Source of the DNA: Diabrotica undecimpunctata
Lineage: Eukaryota; Arthropoda; Insecta; Coleoptera; Chrysomelidae
Assembly (NCBI RefSeq): GCF_040954645.1
Contig: NC_092803.1
Coordinates: 10,913,230-10,977,229, forward strand
DNA: 64,000 nt
Direction of reading: 5' to 3'
Positions 20,522-30,060 of this stretch are shown in pieces. Made by a program: the position numbers and the translations under genes. Every line of letters starts with the position of its first letter. The first letter of the stretch is position 1. Below the pieces are notes generated by a model, which saw only the letters and a list, made by a program, of their open reading frames with translations, made no database searches and was not told the origin of the DNA.

Positions 20522-21129
20522 TATTCCTTGACTTACGGAAGGAATAACTTAGTAAACAAGAAAAATAAAATGGTATAAAAGTACAATGCAAAGAAAATGT
20601 TTCTAAGTGTTTCTTGACTTACGGAAGAAACAACTTAGAATGAAAAGTAAAATACACAAAATAAAAGAATAGAAAAGTGCAGAAATATTCCTAAGTGTTT
20701 CTTGTCTTACGGAAGAAACAACTTAGGACAGAAATACAGATAAATGAAATATGTAAATATGAAACAAGGTATGGAAATATTTCTAAGTGTTTCTTGACTT
20801 ACGGAAGAAACGACTTACAAATACGAAAAATCAAATACAGAGAAGATGTGGAAATATTGCTAAGTGTTTCTTGACTTACGGAAGAAACAACTTAGCATAA
20901 AATAGAAAATGAAAGAGACAAATGTATTAAGTATTTTCTTAACTTAAGGAAGAAAATATCTTAGATAAAATATCGGAAATAATAATGCAACAATGATTAT
21001 GAAAATATTTCTAAGTGTTCTTTTGACTTACAGGAAAAGAACGGCTTAGACGCACAATTAAAATAACAAGTCAAATATTCAGAGAAATATTTCTAAGAGT
21101 TCTTTGACTTACCGGAAAGAACAACTTAG
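20522..21129. repeat. Tandem array of eight stem-loop units with compensatory stem changes
   Basis: Eight imperfect palindromes occur at 20522-20546, 20603-20638, 20691-20726, 20783-20818, 20860-20895, 20927-20964, 21011-21049 and 21093-21129. The last seven recur every 67-92 bp. The usual unit is CTAAGTGTTTCTT, then GACTTACGG, then AAGAAACAACTTAG. Where one arm differs, the other changes to match: TATTCCTT/AAGGAATA in unit 1, ATTTTCTT/AAGAAAAT in unit 6, GTTCTTTT/AAAAGAAC in unit 7 and GTTCTTT/AAAGAAC in unit 8. The loop is the best-conserved single-stranded part. Spacers are A-rich and diverged. No coding frame covers the array. Confidence 0.9.
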
Positions 21130-21347
21130 ACACAAAATACAAGAAAAATAAACAATCAAAACAAATATAGATCAATATATTATTCTAACCTGAAAAGGTC
21201 TGAATATACAATAATGCTAAAATAAAATGGTATATAAAAAAAATCAGAAATAAAACGATAACTTAGTAGGAACAATAATAGCACCGACTAGGTCTACAGT
21301 AGAAGAGGCAAGCTCGACTGATCGATGAGAGAAAATCTACCTGCTTT

Positions 21348-21376
21348 TATGTAAAACAAATCCTTTGTTTTACGTA
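21348..21376. repeat. Hairpin with 13-bp arms
   Basis: TATGTAAAACAAA (21348-21360) pairs with TTTGTTTTACGTA (21364-21376) with one mismatch and a 3-nt loop. It lies downstream of the covarying array. Confidence 0.8.
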
Positions 21377-21659
21377 GCGAAAGTGGAATTTCCCTGCATC
21401 GAATCAATTAGAAATTTGGATTTGGCCAACCTTGGAATTCCCAAGTATTTTGACCGGTATCCAAATTCCTTGATGCCTCCGGAACGGCTGTCACGCCTCC
21501 GGAGGACAGTACATCAGTTACTAGATTTTGAATATATTTTTGTTTTTTTCTACGAAACACATACTGGTCAACCGTTGTACCAGAGTTCAATCAAAGAATA
21601 GTTTCTCTGGTACATAAGGTGTACCAAATGATAAAAAGTGTATGAATAATAGGTATAGG

Positions 21660-21778
21660 ACTTTAAATAATATAAAACAATCCAAGCACAAAGCCTCTTT
21701 ACAGTTTACGCACTCTATATCACTGCGTTTCTGTAATCTTGTTTTTGAGCACTGCTGGCATCGTCTTCGCGTGGTTTT
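21660..21778 (-). pseudogene. piggyBac transposase C-terminal zinc domain
   Basis: The minus-strand frame reads RRRCQQCSKTRLQKRSDIEC and then VNCKEALCLDCFILF. The Cys spacing is the one that ends piggyBac transposases. The upstream catalytic domain is absent; the sequence stops near 21795, where the foldback neighbourhood begins. Confidence 0.7.
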
Positions 21779-21996
21779 CTGTGTGACCAACAGTTTGAAA
21801 ATAATATGAAAAAGACAGTCAAGATTTCATTTCACGTACAAAGCGTCTATGTATCTGTTTATATGTATTTCGCTTTAATAAAGCTCATCAGAACAGATAT
21901 TCATAGGCGTTCTTAACGTGAAAAATAAATCTATCCTGTCTTTAAGAAGCAACAATAAAATGGCTTCGAAATGGGCGCAATAGCGACATCTGATAT

Positions 21997-22448
21997 TAAA
22001 TCCGTAGAATAGTTTCGAAGCACAAAATCAGATATCTGCCTTAATCTGAGCCTTCTAAAAATTTCAAGGCATAACAGACGTTGATAAAGATGTTAATAGA
22101 GACATGGGGAATCTAAAATTTTAATTCCACGACATGTCTTCTCAACTAAGCAGAAATCATTAGCGAATTGGTTTCTTGTACTCATACAGAGTAGATCCGA
22201 ATAAAATGAAAAAGACAGTCAAGATTTCATTTTATTTTCATTTTATTCGGATCTGCTCTGTATGAGTACAAGAAACCAATTCGCTAATGATTTCTGCTTA
22301 GTTGAGGAGACATGTCGTGGAATGCAAATTTTAGATTCTCCATGTCTCTATTAACATCTTTATCAACGTCTGCTATGCTTTGCAATTTTAGAAGGCTCAG
22401 ATTAAGGCAGATATCTGAATTGTGTTTCGAAACTATTTTACGGATTTA
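21997..22448. mobile_element. Foldback element with two arms of about 215 bp
   Basis: The left arm (21997-22211) and right arm (22236-22448) are near-perfect reverse complements around a 24-bp loop. The innermost part pairs GATCCGAATAAAATGAAA with TTTCATTTTATTCGGATC. The outer ends are TAAATCCGTA and TACGGATTTA. A 27-bp direct repeat (ATGAAAAAGACAGTCAAGAT...) near 21804 also occurs in the loop region near 22206. A lone third copy of the outer arm is at 6696-6832, so this is a dispersed family. No target duplication was identified. Confidence 0.85.
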
Positions 22449-22887
22449 GTTTGAAAATACTCCATGTTCAATGGCCTCCCAATTTTTTTTCTCGCAGAAA
22501 AATCTTTTATACGACTGGTAGCCAATTTGGATCTACATATATTCAATTGGATCTATATTCAAGGTCAGATATTGCTTTTTTTTTTATTGTTACTTTGCCT
22601 AACGGATTATTCATAAATTATGTAAGAATTTATTATGGATGCGTCAAAAAGGTAATAAAATAACTTCATCCACCATCAACGACTTTTCCAAGCTACTGAG
22701 TGTGTCTGCTGATACGTTGGTCAAACCGATTAACACCGCCCATATACATATTGTAGTCTACAATGCCTTGAGGACAGCGGATGTTTTCTCGTTCTCCAGT
22801 TTTTGATATTCTTAAAACAAAACCAGTTTCAGCATGATTATGCATATTGCTGCATACGGTCACAGACTTTGAGCCACGATCCTATCA

Positions 22888-23738
22888 CTTCTTCTTCTTC
22901 TTCAAGTGCCATCTCCGCGGCGGAGGTCGGCAATCATCATAGCTATTCGGACTTTTAAGACGGCTGCTCTGAAAAGTTCATTTGATGTACATCCGTACCA
23001 CTCTCTCAGGTTGCGCAGCCATGACATTCTACGCCTCCCTATGCTTCTCTTTCCTTGGATCTTTCTCTGCATAATCAGTTGGAGCAAGGTGTATTTCTCT
23101 CCACGTGTAATATGTCCGAGATATTCTAATTTTCTTGTTTTTATTGAATTTAAAATTTCCATTTCTTTGTTCATCCTTCCCAGAACCTCTTTGTTTGTGA
23201 CGTGTTCTGTCCATGATATTTTCAGAATTCTTCTGTACACCCACAGCTCAAATGATTCCAGTTTTTTCATTGATATCGCATTCAAGGTCCAACATTCCAT
23301 TCCATAAAATAAAGTCGAAAAAACATAGCACCTCGCCAACCTAACTCTTAGTTCCAGTTTTAAATCCCTGGTACATAGAACTCTACTCATTTTGTTGAAA
23401 TTTGTTCTAGCCTTTTCTATTCTTATTTTTATCTCCTGATTGTAATCATTTGTGGAGTTAATCATTGTTCCCAGGTATGCATATTTGTCCACTTGTTCGA
23501 CGTTGGTTTCGTTTATTAGAAGATTCTCGTTATTTCTTTGAGTTTTCGATATTCTCATAAATTTCGTCTTCTTGACATTCATTGTTAGACCATACTCTTT
23601 TCCATACTCTGCTATTCTGGTCACCAGTCTCTGAAGATCTTCAATGTTTTCGGCTAAGATCACAGTGTCGTCCGCATATCTAATGTTGTTAATGGAAACT
23701 CCATTTACCTTTAATTGTGGCTTATTCCCATTTAAATA
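22888..23738 (-). pseudogene. RTE-like LINE (GAA-tail group), 5'-truncated at the YADD box
   Basis: The minus-strand frame runs from about 23728 to 22902 without a stop. It starts at KPQLKVNGVSINNIRYADD, so the truncation falls just upstream of the RT active site. It continues through KYAYLGTMIN, YGMECWTLN, ILKISWTEHVTNKEVLGRM, KLEYLGHITRGEKY and SWLRNLREWYGCTSNELF. A GAA-repeat tail is at 22888-22899 (CTTCTTCTTCTT on the plus strand). The missing N-terminal half makes it immobile. Related copies lie at 6.8, 25.4 and 35.0 kb. Confidence 0.85.
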
Positions 23739-23754
23739 GTAATTAATTTAAAAT

Positions 23755-24791
23755 GCCACAAGAAAATAGCTTCCATATAATACCAATGTTTGCTGATGAT
23801 ACCTCTTGATAGTCTGCACGTATACTCGAGGCATTAAAAATGACAATGAAGACTATTGTTGACTGCTTTAAACGCTGGTGTAATACCAACAGACTAATAT
23901 TAAACATTGACAAGAGAGAAATTATTTATTTTCATTCATACAACTTTACCTGTGACTATGTCTTAACGATCCATGATAGAAACAATATGTTATCTACCAC
24001 TCACTTTCCAAAGTTTTTGGGTTGTAATCTCAAATGCTCAGAGCAAGTGAATTCAGTGAACATGAAATTGAATAAAGCTTTTTATGCTATATGTAGAATT
24101 AAAAACACACTACCCATCTCGGCATTAATGAACGTTTATTATAGCCTTGCTTACAGCCACATGTGCTAGAATGTAATTTTGGGGGGGAACTCAGTAGATA
24201 GTAACAAACTGTTCATTACCTACCAAAAAAAAAAAAAAAAAATATCCGTAAAATTTTTAATTTGGATTATCAACAATCTTGTAAACGAATTTTTATTAAA
24301 CATCAAATTTTAACTTTCTACTGCCTAAATATCTATAAATGTTTACTTTATGTAAAAGAGGAAATCAATACATTTCCAGTAAATTCAGACAATCACTATT
24401 ATAATACAAGAAGTACTGAATCTTTACGAGTTCCTAAACACAGAACATCCAAATTTCAAAATTGCTTCAGATATATGGGACTGACCTTGTACAATCATTT
24501 GCCAAAAACTGTGAAAGAATTTAAAAAAAATGTTAAAAGATTTACTCTTAAGAAAAGCATATTATTCTATAAATGAATATCTTGAGGACACACTGCAGTA
24601 GCTTCATATTTTACTTGTAAAAATGTTATTTTATATATTTTATGTTTTGTCAATTTGGTTACACTGTGAATATTGTATTATATACATTAATGTTTTTTAT
24701 ACTGAATTCTGTAGTGACGTATCCTATACATTTATTGTGAATGTCTTAAAGAATCAATAAAGTATTACTATGACTATGACTATAAAGGATG
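23755..24791 (+). pseudogene. CR1/Jockey-like LINE, 5'-truncated, with its 3' end
   Basis: The plus strand starts just before an FADDTS active-site box (MFADDTS near 23793). It continues with LILNIDKREIIYFHS, HFPKFLGCNLKCSEQVNS, NKAFYAICRIKNTLP and MNVYYSLAYSHM. It ends with the C-terminal segment NHYYNTRSTESLRVPKHRTS and LYNHLPKTVKEFKKNVKRF, stopping at 24576. The 3' untranslated region finishes in a short TGACTATGACTAT repeat. Imperfect flanking repeats (TAATTAATTTAAAAT at 23740, TAATTGGAATTTAAAAT at 24792) may be a mutated target duplication. An A-run near 24225 and several stops break the frame. Confidence 0.75.
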
Positions 24792-25373
24792 TAATTGGAA
24801 TTTAAAATACAGTAACATTAACATCATCCACCTCCTTATTCTATAAACTCAACATCGCCAAATGCGTCAAAACTTCTACCAAAAACCTAAACCAAATTAC
24901 CAGTCCTCATCGCGTTTCCATTTTCCCCTTTGATCGTATTCGCCTAAACAGAAATACATGTGGATCGTAAAATATTTGAATTAATTTACATAGGTAATTA
25001 TTATTTCCAGTTTCATTAAAACACAACAACAGCGAAAATTTACATTCGACGTGCCATCTTGCGGCAAAACCCAAAACGCCGGCTGTCAAATAACTCAATT
25101 AGAGGGAGAGGAGCGGCGAAGTCGAAATAATTTAATAACTAGTAGGAACTAGTATTTATTTGGGGTCCTAATAAATACGGAGACTGTTTACGTCGAACTA
25201 AAAATGTTAAAAGCGAAGAATTCGAAACTAACAAAATAAAATACTGGCAGTACCTAATCTTGTAGCATGCTGAAAATTCCTTTAAAAAATATCGATATTC
25301 AAGTAATAGAAATTTTTTTCGTAAGCTCTTGGGCTATATATATAAAATTTGGTGTCTTTGTTTACACATCCCA
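24792..25373. other. AT-rich interval without recognisable genes
   Basis: Nothing recognised on either strand. Confidence 0.4.
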
Positions 25374-25672
25374 CTTCTTCTTCTTTCAGTACCCTGTCCG
25401 ATTATCGAACATTGGCGATCATATTGGCAATAATAACTTTGTTTACGGCAGCTCTAAATAAATAATTATCGGTGGTCTCTTGATACCATTCTCGGAGATT
25501 TCGGAGCCAGGATGTTCTTCGTCGGCCTGGGCCTCTCCTTCCGGCGATCTTACCCTGTATTATGAGATGTAGAAGGTTATACCTCTCTGGATGTCTCATT
25601 ACATGACCGAAGTATTGTAACTTTCGAATTTTTATCGTTTTTGTTATTTCTGTTATAGATGAATGATGAAAG
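25374..25672 (-). pseudogene. RTE-like LINE 3' fragment
   Basis: The minus strand encodes only the C-terminal tail: ITKTIKIRKLQYFGHVMRHP, GRRGPGRRRTSWLRNLREWY and LFRAAVNKVIIANMIANVR. A GAA-type tail is at 25374. It is severely 5'-truncated. A small inverted repeat (GAAAGCAACT / AGTTGCTTTC, about 25671-25701) lies at the 5' junction. Confidence 0.8.
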
Positions 25673-26042
25673 CAACTAAGTTGCTGCAACTGCCAGTTGC
25701 TTTCATCAGGTCCTCATATCGTCTCAGGACCAGCAACTTCACGTGTTGTCATATGTCGCCATGTTACCAAATCCACTGGTAACTTTAACATCATAGAATT
25801 TATCACAATATAATGTAAACCAAATTTTAAAATACAATTTTTGACGGGTTTTTACCCACATGTTTAGTGGCTTAATACATGTATACCCACCTAGTGCACT
25901 GATGATGGAACATGGACTCCGAAAACGTTTTGACATGATATAGCCCGATTGGGTTTTTTAAATTATATACCTTTTATAAAGGATTTTTAATAAAAATTTT
26001 TGTTATATATGGTATACAGCCAAACTACAGAAACTTAGATTC

Positions 26043-26474
26043 CTTATGAACAGTAATAAATGTTTAATTTTTTTCCCTAAACCATTTTGTTTATTTATTT
26101 TAAAAAAAGTCTCGTAACCTCTCTCTTGTGTTTTTTAGGTAGGAAGAACATTTTCTTTCATCCAGCAGGAAGTTTCCTCAAAACGGCGTTTATTTTAAAT
26201 ATCTAGAGGTCCTTCTTGTTATTTTGTTTGTCAATTTGTCCAGAAGATTCATGAAGGTACCCCTTTGTTTCATTGTTTTGAAGTTGCCCCGATCCACTCC
26301 CATTGTTTCATTCACTTATCCACGACCCAGCTTCTCCAAATTAACCCTGAGCGCCGTTCGCATAAGTTTCGTTTATTTTGCGTGCTCTATCTCTGCCCAA
26401 TAATTTCTGACCGCCATTTTTAACCCCCCATAGTAATACCCAATGTGGTAGGCAAAATAACTCGTTACAATCTT
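26043..26474 (+). repeat. Direct repeat of about 400 bp, copy 1
   Basis: From TTTTCCCTAAACCATTTTGT to GGCAAAATAACTCGTTACAA this block matches 29431-29836 with scattered differences and small gaps. Shared landmarks are TTCACTTATCCACGACCCAG, AACCCTGAG and TAGTAATA. Both copies end at the same GTTACAA, so that is probably an element terminus. It could be a long terminal repeat or a LINE 5' region (inference). Confidence 0.75.
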
Positions 26475-27222
26475 TGACGCAGACTTTTGAATTTATTACA
26501 CTTAGACATGTTCATAAACCTCATCGAAGCAAAAAATGTCCCTTACAAACAATTATTTTTACTTCAGTCTATTGTTAATAGTGACTAAAATATAATCAAA
26601 AAAGAACTTTATTATATCGTATCAATTTAGATTTAGAAATAGACTTAACCTCAACTCAAGTAATGGAGTCGGAGAAAGCTGGGCAAAAATTAAATCTAAT
26701 AGCTTAGCCTCCTTCCTTCCTTAGAAGGAAAAATGTAAAGAAAAGAAAAAAGCTTACCTGAAATACATGCAATTGTAATAAAAATAAAAAATGATTACTG
26801 GGAACGCTTTTCGAAAGAAATGGAACATGATTTATACGATCTGCAAAAAGAAATATGGCTCTTCATAAGAGATCAAAGAACATAGGTAAAGAAACTAATA
26901 GAACCAAAATACATAGAAAAGGATACGTGGGCTGACTACCTAAAATACTTCTACGCAGAAGAACAAATGACGCTAGAACCGGAAACACCAGAAGTTCAAA
27001 AAATACTTTAAAAGCTGAGAAATAGAAAAGTGGCAGGTGAAGACGGGATACCAAACGAATTACTGAAATATTGTGAAGCAGCAATGACAGAACAATTAAT
27101 AAAATTATAAAACAATATTAAATACCGGAAAATGGAGTACGAGCGAACTCATCCTACTATTTAAAAAAGGAGATAAAAAACAGCCAGAAAACTACACAGG
27201 TATAAACTAAATAATACCCTAA

Positions 27223-28053
27223 GGGCCGGTTTCACCAACGACAAATAGCAGTCTATTCAATGAATAAAGTTATTCGACCAATAAAACTGACATATCTGCG
27301 TTTCACCAACGTCAAATAAGACTTATTCTATGAATAAACTCCAAATAAGTTATTAGTCCAATATCGGCCAAATAAATATTTATTCTTCGAATAAGTTGAC
27401 AGCTAACCTCACTTTAAATATCAATAATAAAGAAAATTCATTAGTTTAACTTGAAATTATTAACAATGTATTGTAGATAAACGTAATTATATCACACAAT
27501 TTGAATTTTGTATACATATATATTTATTTTAGAATATTATCTTCATCATCATCATCCTCTGATGACGGAAATGAGCAGCGAAGGAGAAGACCACTCTTGC
27601 AGGAGCAAAGAAGAAACCGTTTTGCTGAATTTGATGATGTGGACTTTAAAACTAGGTTTAGATTATCAAAGTTCTCCATTTCTTTCTCTAAATAATTTTT
27701 GCTCCTCTTGTGTTTTTTGTCCATTTTCACAAGTTTCAGATTCACAATAATTTACAACCACAACAAACAGAATTTTTTTATATAAATTATGTATTGACAT
27801 TGACAATTATTATTATTTTGACAAATTAATCAACCAAGTGGAGGCCAAGAGAGGTGTCAACGAGTACAGTCTGTGGAAAATCATTACACTTTGAACTTAT
27901 TCGACGAATAACTAACTGTGGATTACAAATAGTTATTGAAACGGAATAAAATTTATTCTACTAATAAATTTTATTCTACTATTTATTCTACTAATAAATT
28001 TTATTCGACGATTAACTATTCAGTGATTTATTTGTTGTTGGTGAAACCGGCCC
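27223..28053 (+). mobile_element. PIF/Harbinger-type element, internally deleted, with TAA target duplication
   Basis: The termini are GGGCCGGTTTCACCAAC at the left and GTTGGTGAAACCGGCCC at the right. The element is flanked by TAA at 27220-27222 and 28054-28056. A 3-bp TWA duplication with GGGCC... ends is characteristic of PIF/Harbinger. The LINE frame reads through exactly when the insert and one TAA are ignored. The TTTCACCAACG motif is repeated internally at about 27301. Length is 831 bp, too short for a two-gene autonomous element. Confidence 0.88.
27530..27695 (+). pseudogene. Residual Harbinger transposase N-terminal exon
   Basis: Inside the deleted Harbinger element a frame following a TTTATTTTAG acceptor-like site reads SSSSSSSDDGNEQRRRRPLL and RNRFAEFDDVDFKTRFRLSK. 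The last part resembles the conserved N-terminal D-x-F-x-x-R-F-R-L-S-K stretch of Harbinger transposases. The catalytic DDE domain is missing. This supports the superfamily call from the termini. Confidence 0.55.
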
Positions 28054-28316
28054 TAAAACTCACAACTAAAATTTTACAAGTACTAATAAATCAGAAAATA
28101 CGTATAGCAGATGAACAACAGGGTTTTCGACGATTAAGTACAGATAAAATATTTGTTATAGAGCAAATTACTGAGAAATTACTAGCGTATAATAGAACAT
28201 CATTTCTGTATCTGATTGCTTGTATCAGCTATGGACACCTGGACAAAGAAGTGAAAGATCAAGTACAAAAAGCAAGTAGACTGTGTAGCATTTTTAAATT
28301 CTTTGGTATATATTGA

Positions 28317-29430
28317 AATCACCCCGTATATGTTAAAACACCGAAGAATATTTTCAATGTATTTCTGTTTCCTATCATACGTGATAAAACACCGAAATAT
28401 TCTTTCAATCCTTTTTGCGTCGACGAGTTGATAATAAACACATTTTTAAAGTTTGTTTATATATCACAAATGCATATTTCCTTAGTAATCTTTTATCATT
28501 AAGCCGCCTAATATTGCGTGTTAAATAAATATTCCCGTTGATATGTTTTGTTTGTACCAATTTGAGCGAATGAATTTTAAAAATAATTACATCACTCTTC
28601 GTAAAGCCGCTGTCAAGAGCGGTTGATTTCGATGTAGTCCGAATTTAGCTTCAAATTAGTATTGGATTTTCGTTTTTCGCCTTTTTTTATGGAAAAATGT
28701 GTAGCAGTGTAAAGTTTTATGTGCAGTTAATAAGGTTTGAAAGATTGGTGATTGAGAACAGTGAAAACATGTGTAGAACAGTGTTTAGTCGGAAAAAAAC
28801 CAGCAAATTTGTTAAAAAAAAGTGATTTATACTTAATGTAATGTGTCAGTTCAGATAAGAGTAATCACTGTTTTTATTTTATGTCATCTTTGATATAAGA
28901 GATTTGTATCTAAGAGATTTGCGACGTTTCCAATAAATTTGAAAAGTACCCACATGAATCTAGATTTTTCAAGAAGTAGATTTTCGAAGTTTGTGTCCAG
29001 TTCCAACTTTCAGCCTCAATTTGTTTGTCCTAAGAAGCCTTTGAGATGAATCTATTCGTGTGTCAAAGAGTGTAAGTCCAGTTCCTAACCCCAGAAATTT
29101 TACTAAAATCCAGGTAACTTTTGTGTTTGATTTTTAAAGGAAAAATAAAAATTTTCTAATAATAATTGCTTTCATGACAATTTAAAAAATTGTAATAATC
29201 AAAATTGTAGATTTTAGGATGTGGCCTAGGGCCAAGCTGTTATATTAATTGTTCTCATTCTGCTACAAATTGTCGCCCATTAACAATTAAGTTTTGTACC
29301 GTCTCAAACTCTAGAGTTTGTAAACTGATAGAACATACGAAGTGTTTTTCTTTGTTATTTTGTATTTGCTTTTGTAACTATTAATATAGTATTTTTGTAC
29401 TATTTACTTTTGTAACTATTTGTGGTGAGA
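28317..29430. other. Interval inside the broken LINE, no gene recognised
   Basis: It contains a short imperfect direct repeat (TTAAAACACCGAAGAATATT near 28335 and ATAAAACACCGAAATATTCT near 28383). A possible element start TGTTATATTAATTG is near 29238. No coding motifs were seen. Confidence 0.4.
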
Positions 29431-29836
29431 CAGTAATCAATATTTAATTTTCCCTAAACCATTTTGTTCATTTCTCTTAACTAACTCTCTAACCCTTTTT
29501 TGTGTTTTTAGGAAGGAAGAACCTTTTCTTTTATCCAGTAAGAATATTCTTCAAGGCGGCGTCCATTTTAAATAGCTTTGAGAACCTTCTTGTGTTTTGT
29601 TTGTCCAGGAGACTCATTGTAAAGTACCCCTTTTGTTTCATTTTTCTAATTACCTCATTTCAGTCCGTTTGTCATTCACTTATCCACGACCCAGTTCCCC
29701 AAATAAACCCTGAGTGGCCATTCGCAACGTTTCGGTTTGTTTTGTTTGCTCTAACTCCATCCCAATAATTTCTGTCCCCAACTTTCAACCTCCTATAGTA
29801 ATAGCCTATGTGGTAGGCAAAATAATCGTTACAACT
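29431..29836 (+). repeat. Direct repeat of about 400 bp, copy 2
   Basis: Second copy of the block at 26043-26474, same orientation, ending GGCAAAATAATCGTTACAA. It is immediately followed by the 3' part of the broken LINE. Confidence 0.75.
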
Positions 29837-29849
29837 GGCAGGATGCCTT

Positions 29850-30060
29850 AATAACACATCGATAGAGAAGTAAAGACATTAGAAGAAAATGTTACGTACA
29901 GTGTATAAATGAACGGATAAAAAATAGAAAAAAAGAATTCAATAACCACATAAGCAAAATGGGGAAGACCTGTGTCGTCAAAATAGCAAGAGATTAGTCA
30001 CCAATCGGCAGAAGAAGTATCGGACCACCGCACAAAAGATAGAGTGACAATCTTCCATAG
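29850..30060 (+). pseudogene. Non-LTR retrotransposon (ADDAALI group), C-terminal tail
   Basis: The plus-strand reading NERIKNRKKEFNNHISKMGK, CVVKIARD and SPIGRRSIGPPHKR matches the C-terminal tail of the family also seen at 17.0, 47.9 and 50.2 kb. It is probably the end of the LINE starting at 26740, separated by the insertion that ends in the 400-bp repeat. Confidence 0.65.

Larger units (their letters stand above)
20168..21795 (-). mobile_element. Possible piggyBac 3' portion: TTAACCC end plus C-terminal zinc domain
   Basis: TTAACCCTTTAAGTCG at 20168 looks like a piggyBac target site and terminus; the other ends in this window start TTAACCCTTTCC and TTAACCCTTCGC. On the minus strand, 21778-21660 encodes a typical piggyBac C-terminal domain (RRRCQQCSK, DIECVNCKEALCLDCF). 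If both belong together, the intervening 1.4 kb, including the hairpin array, would be 3' sequence of the element. No second terminus was found; the coding part stops near 21795, before the foldback element. The link is tentative. Confidence 0.4.
26740..28300 (+). pseudogene. Non-LTR retrotransposon (ADDAALI group), N-terminal and middle parts, carrying a Harbinger derivative
   Basis: The plus strand before the insert shows NDYWERFSKEMEHDLYDLQK, TWADYLKYFYAEEQ and KLRNRKVAGEDGIPNELLKY, the linker and start of the RT. The frame continues across the insert at 27223-28053 with LNNTLKLTTKILQVLINQK and IADEQQGFRRLSTDKIFVIE. It then jumps by internal deletion from FLYLIACIS to YGHLDKEVKDQVQKASRL, losing the active site. 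Its 3' end probably resumes near 29850. Several stops show it is dead. Confidence 0.7.

Noticed and set aside
20603..21129. Repeat array as a CRISPR array
   Set aside because: Repeats are diverged palindromes with variable spacing in eukaryotic transposon-rich DNA, with no cas genes and no uniform repeat.
21365..21601. 78-aa plus-strand frame near the hairpin array
   Set aside because: No recognisable domain, and the interval is dominated by palindromes; probably chance.
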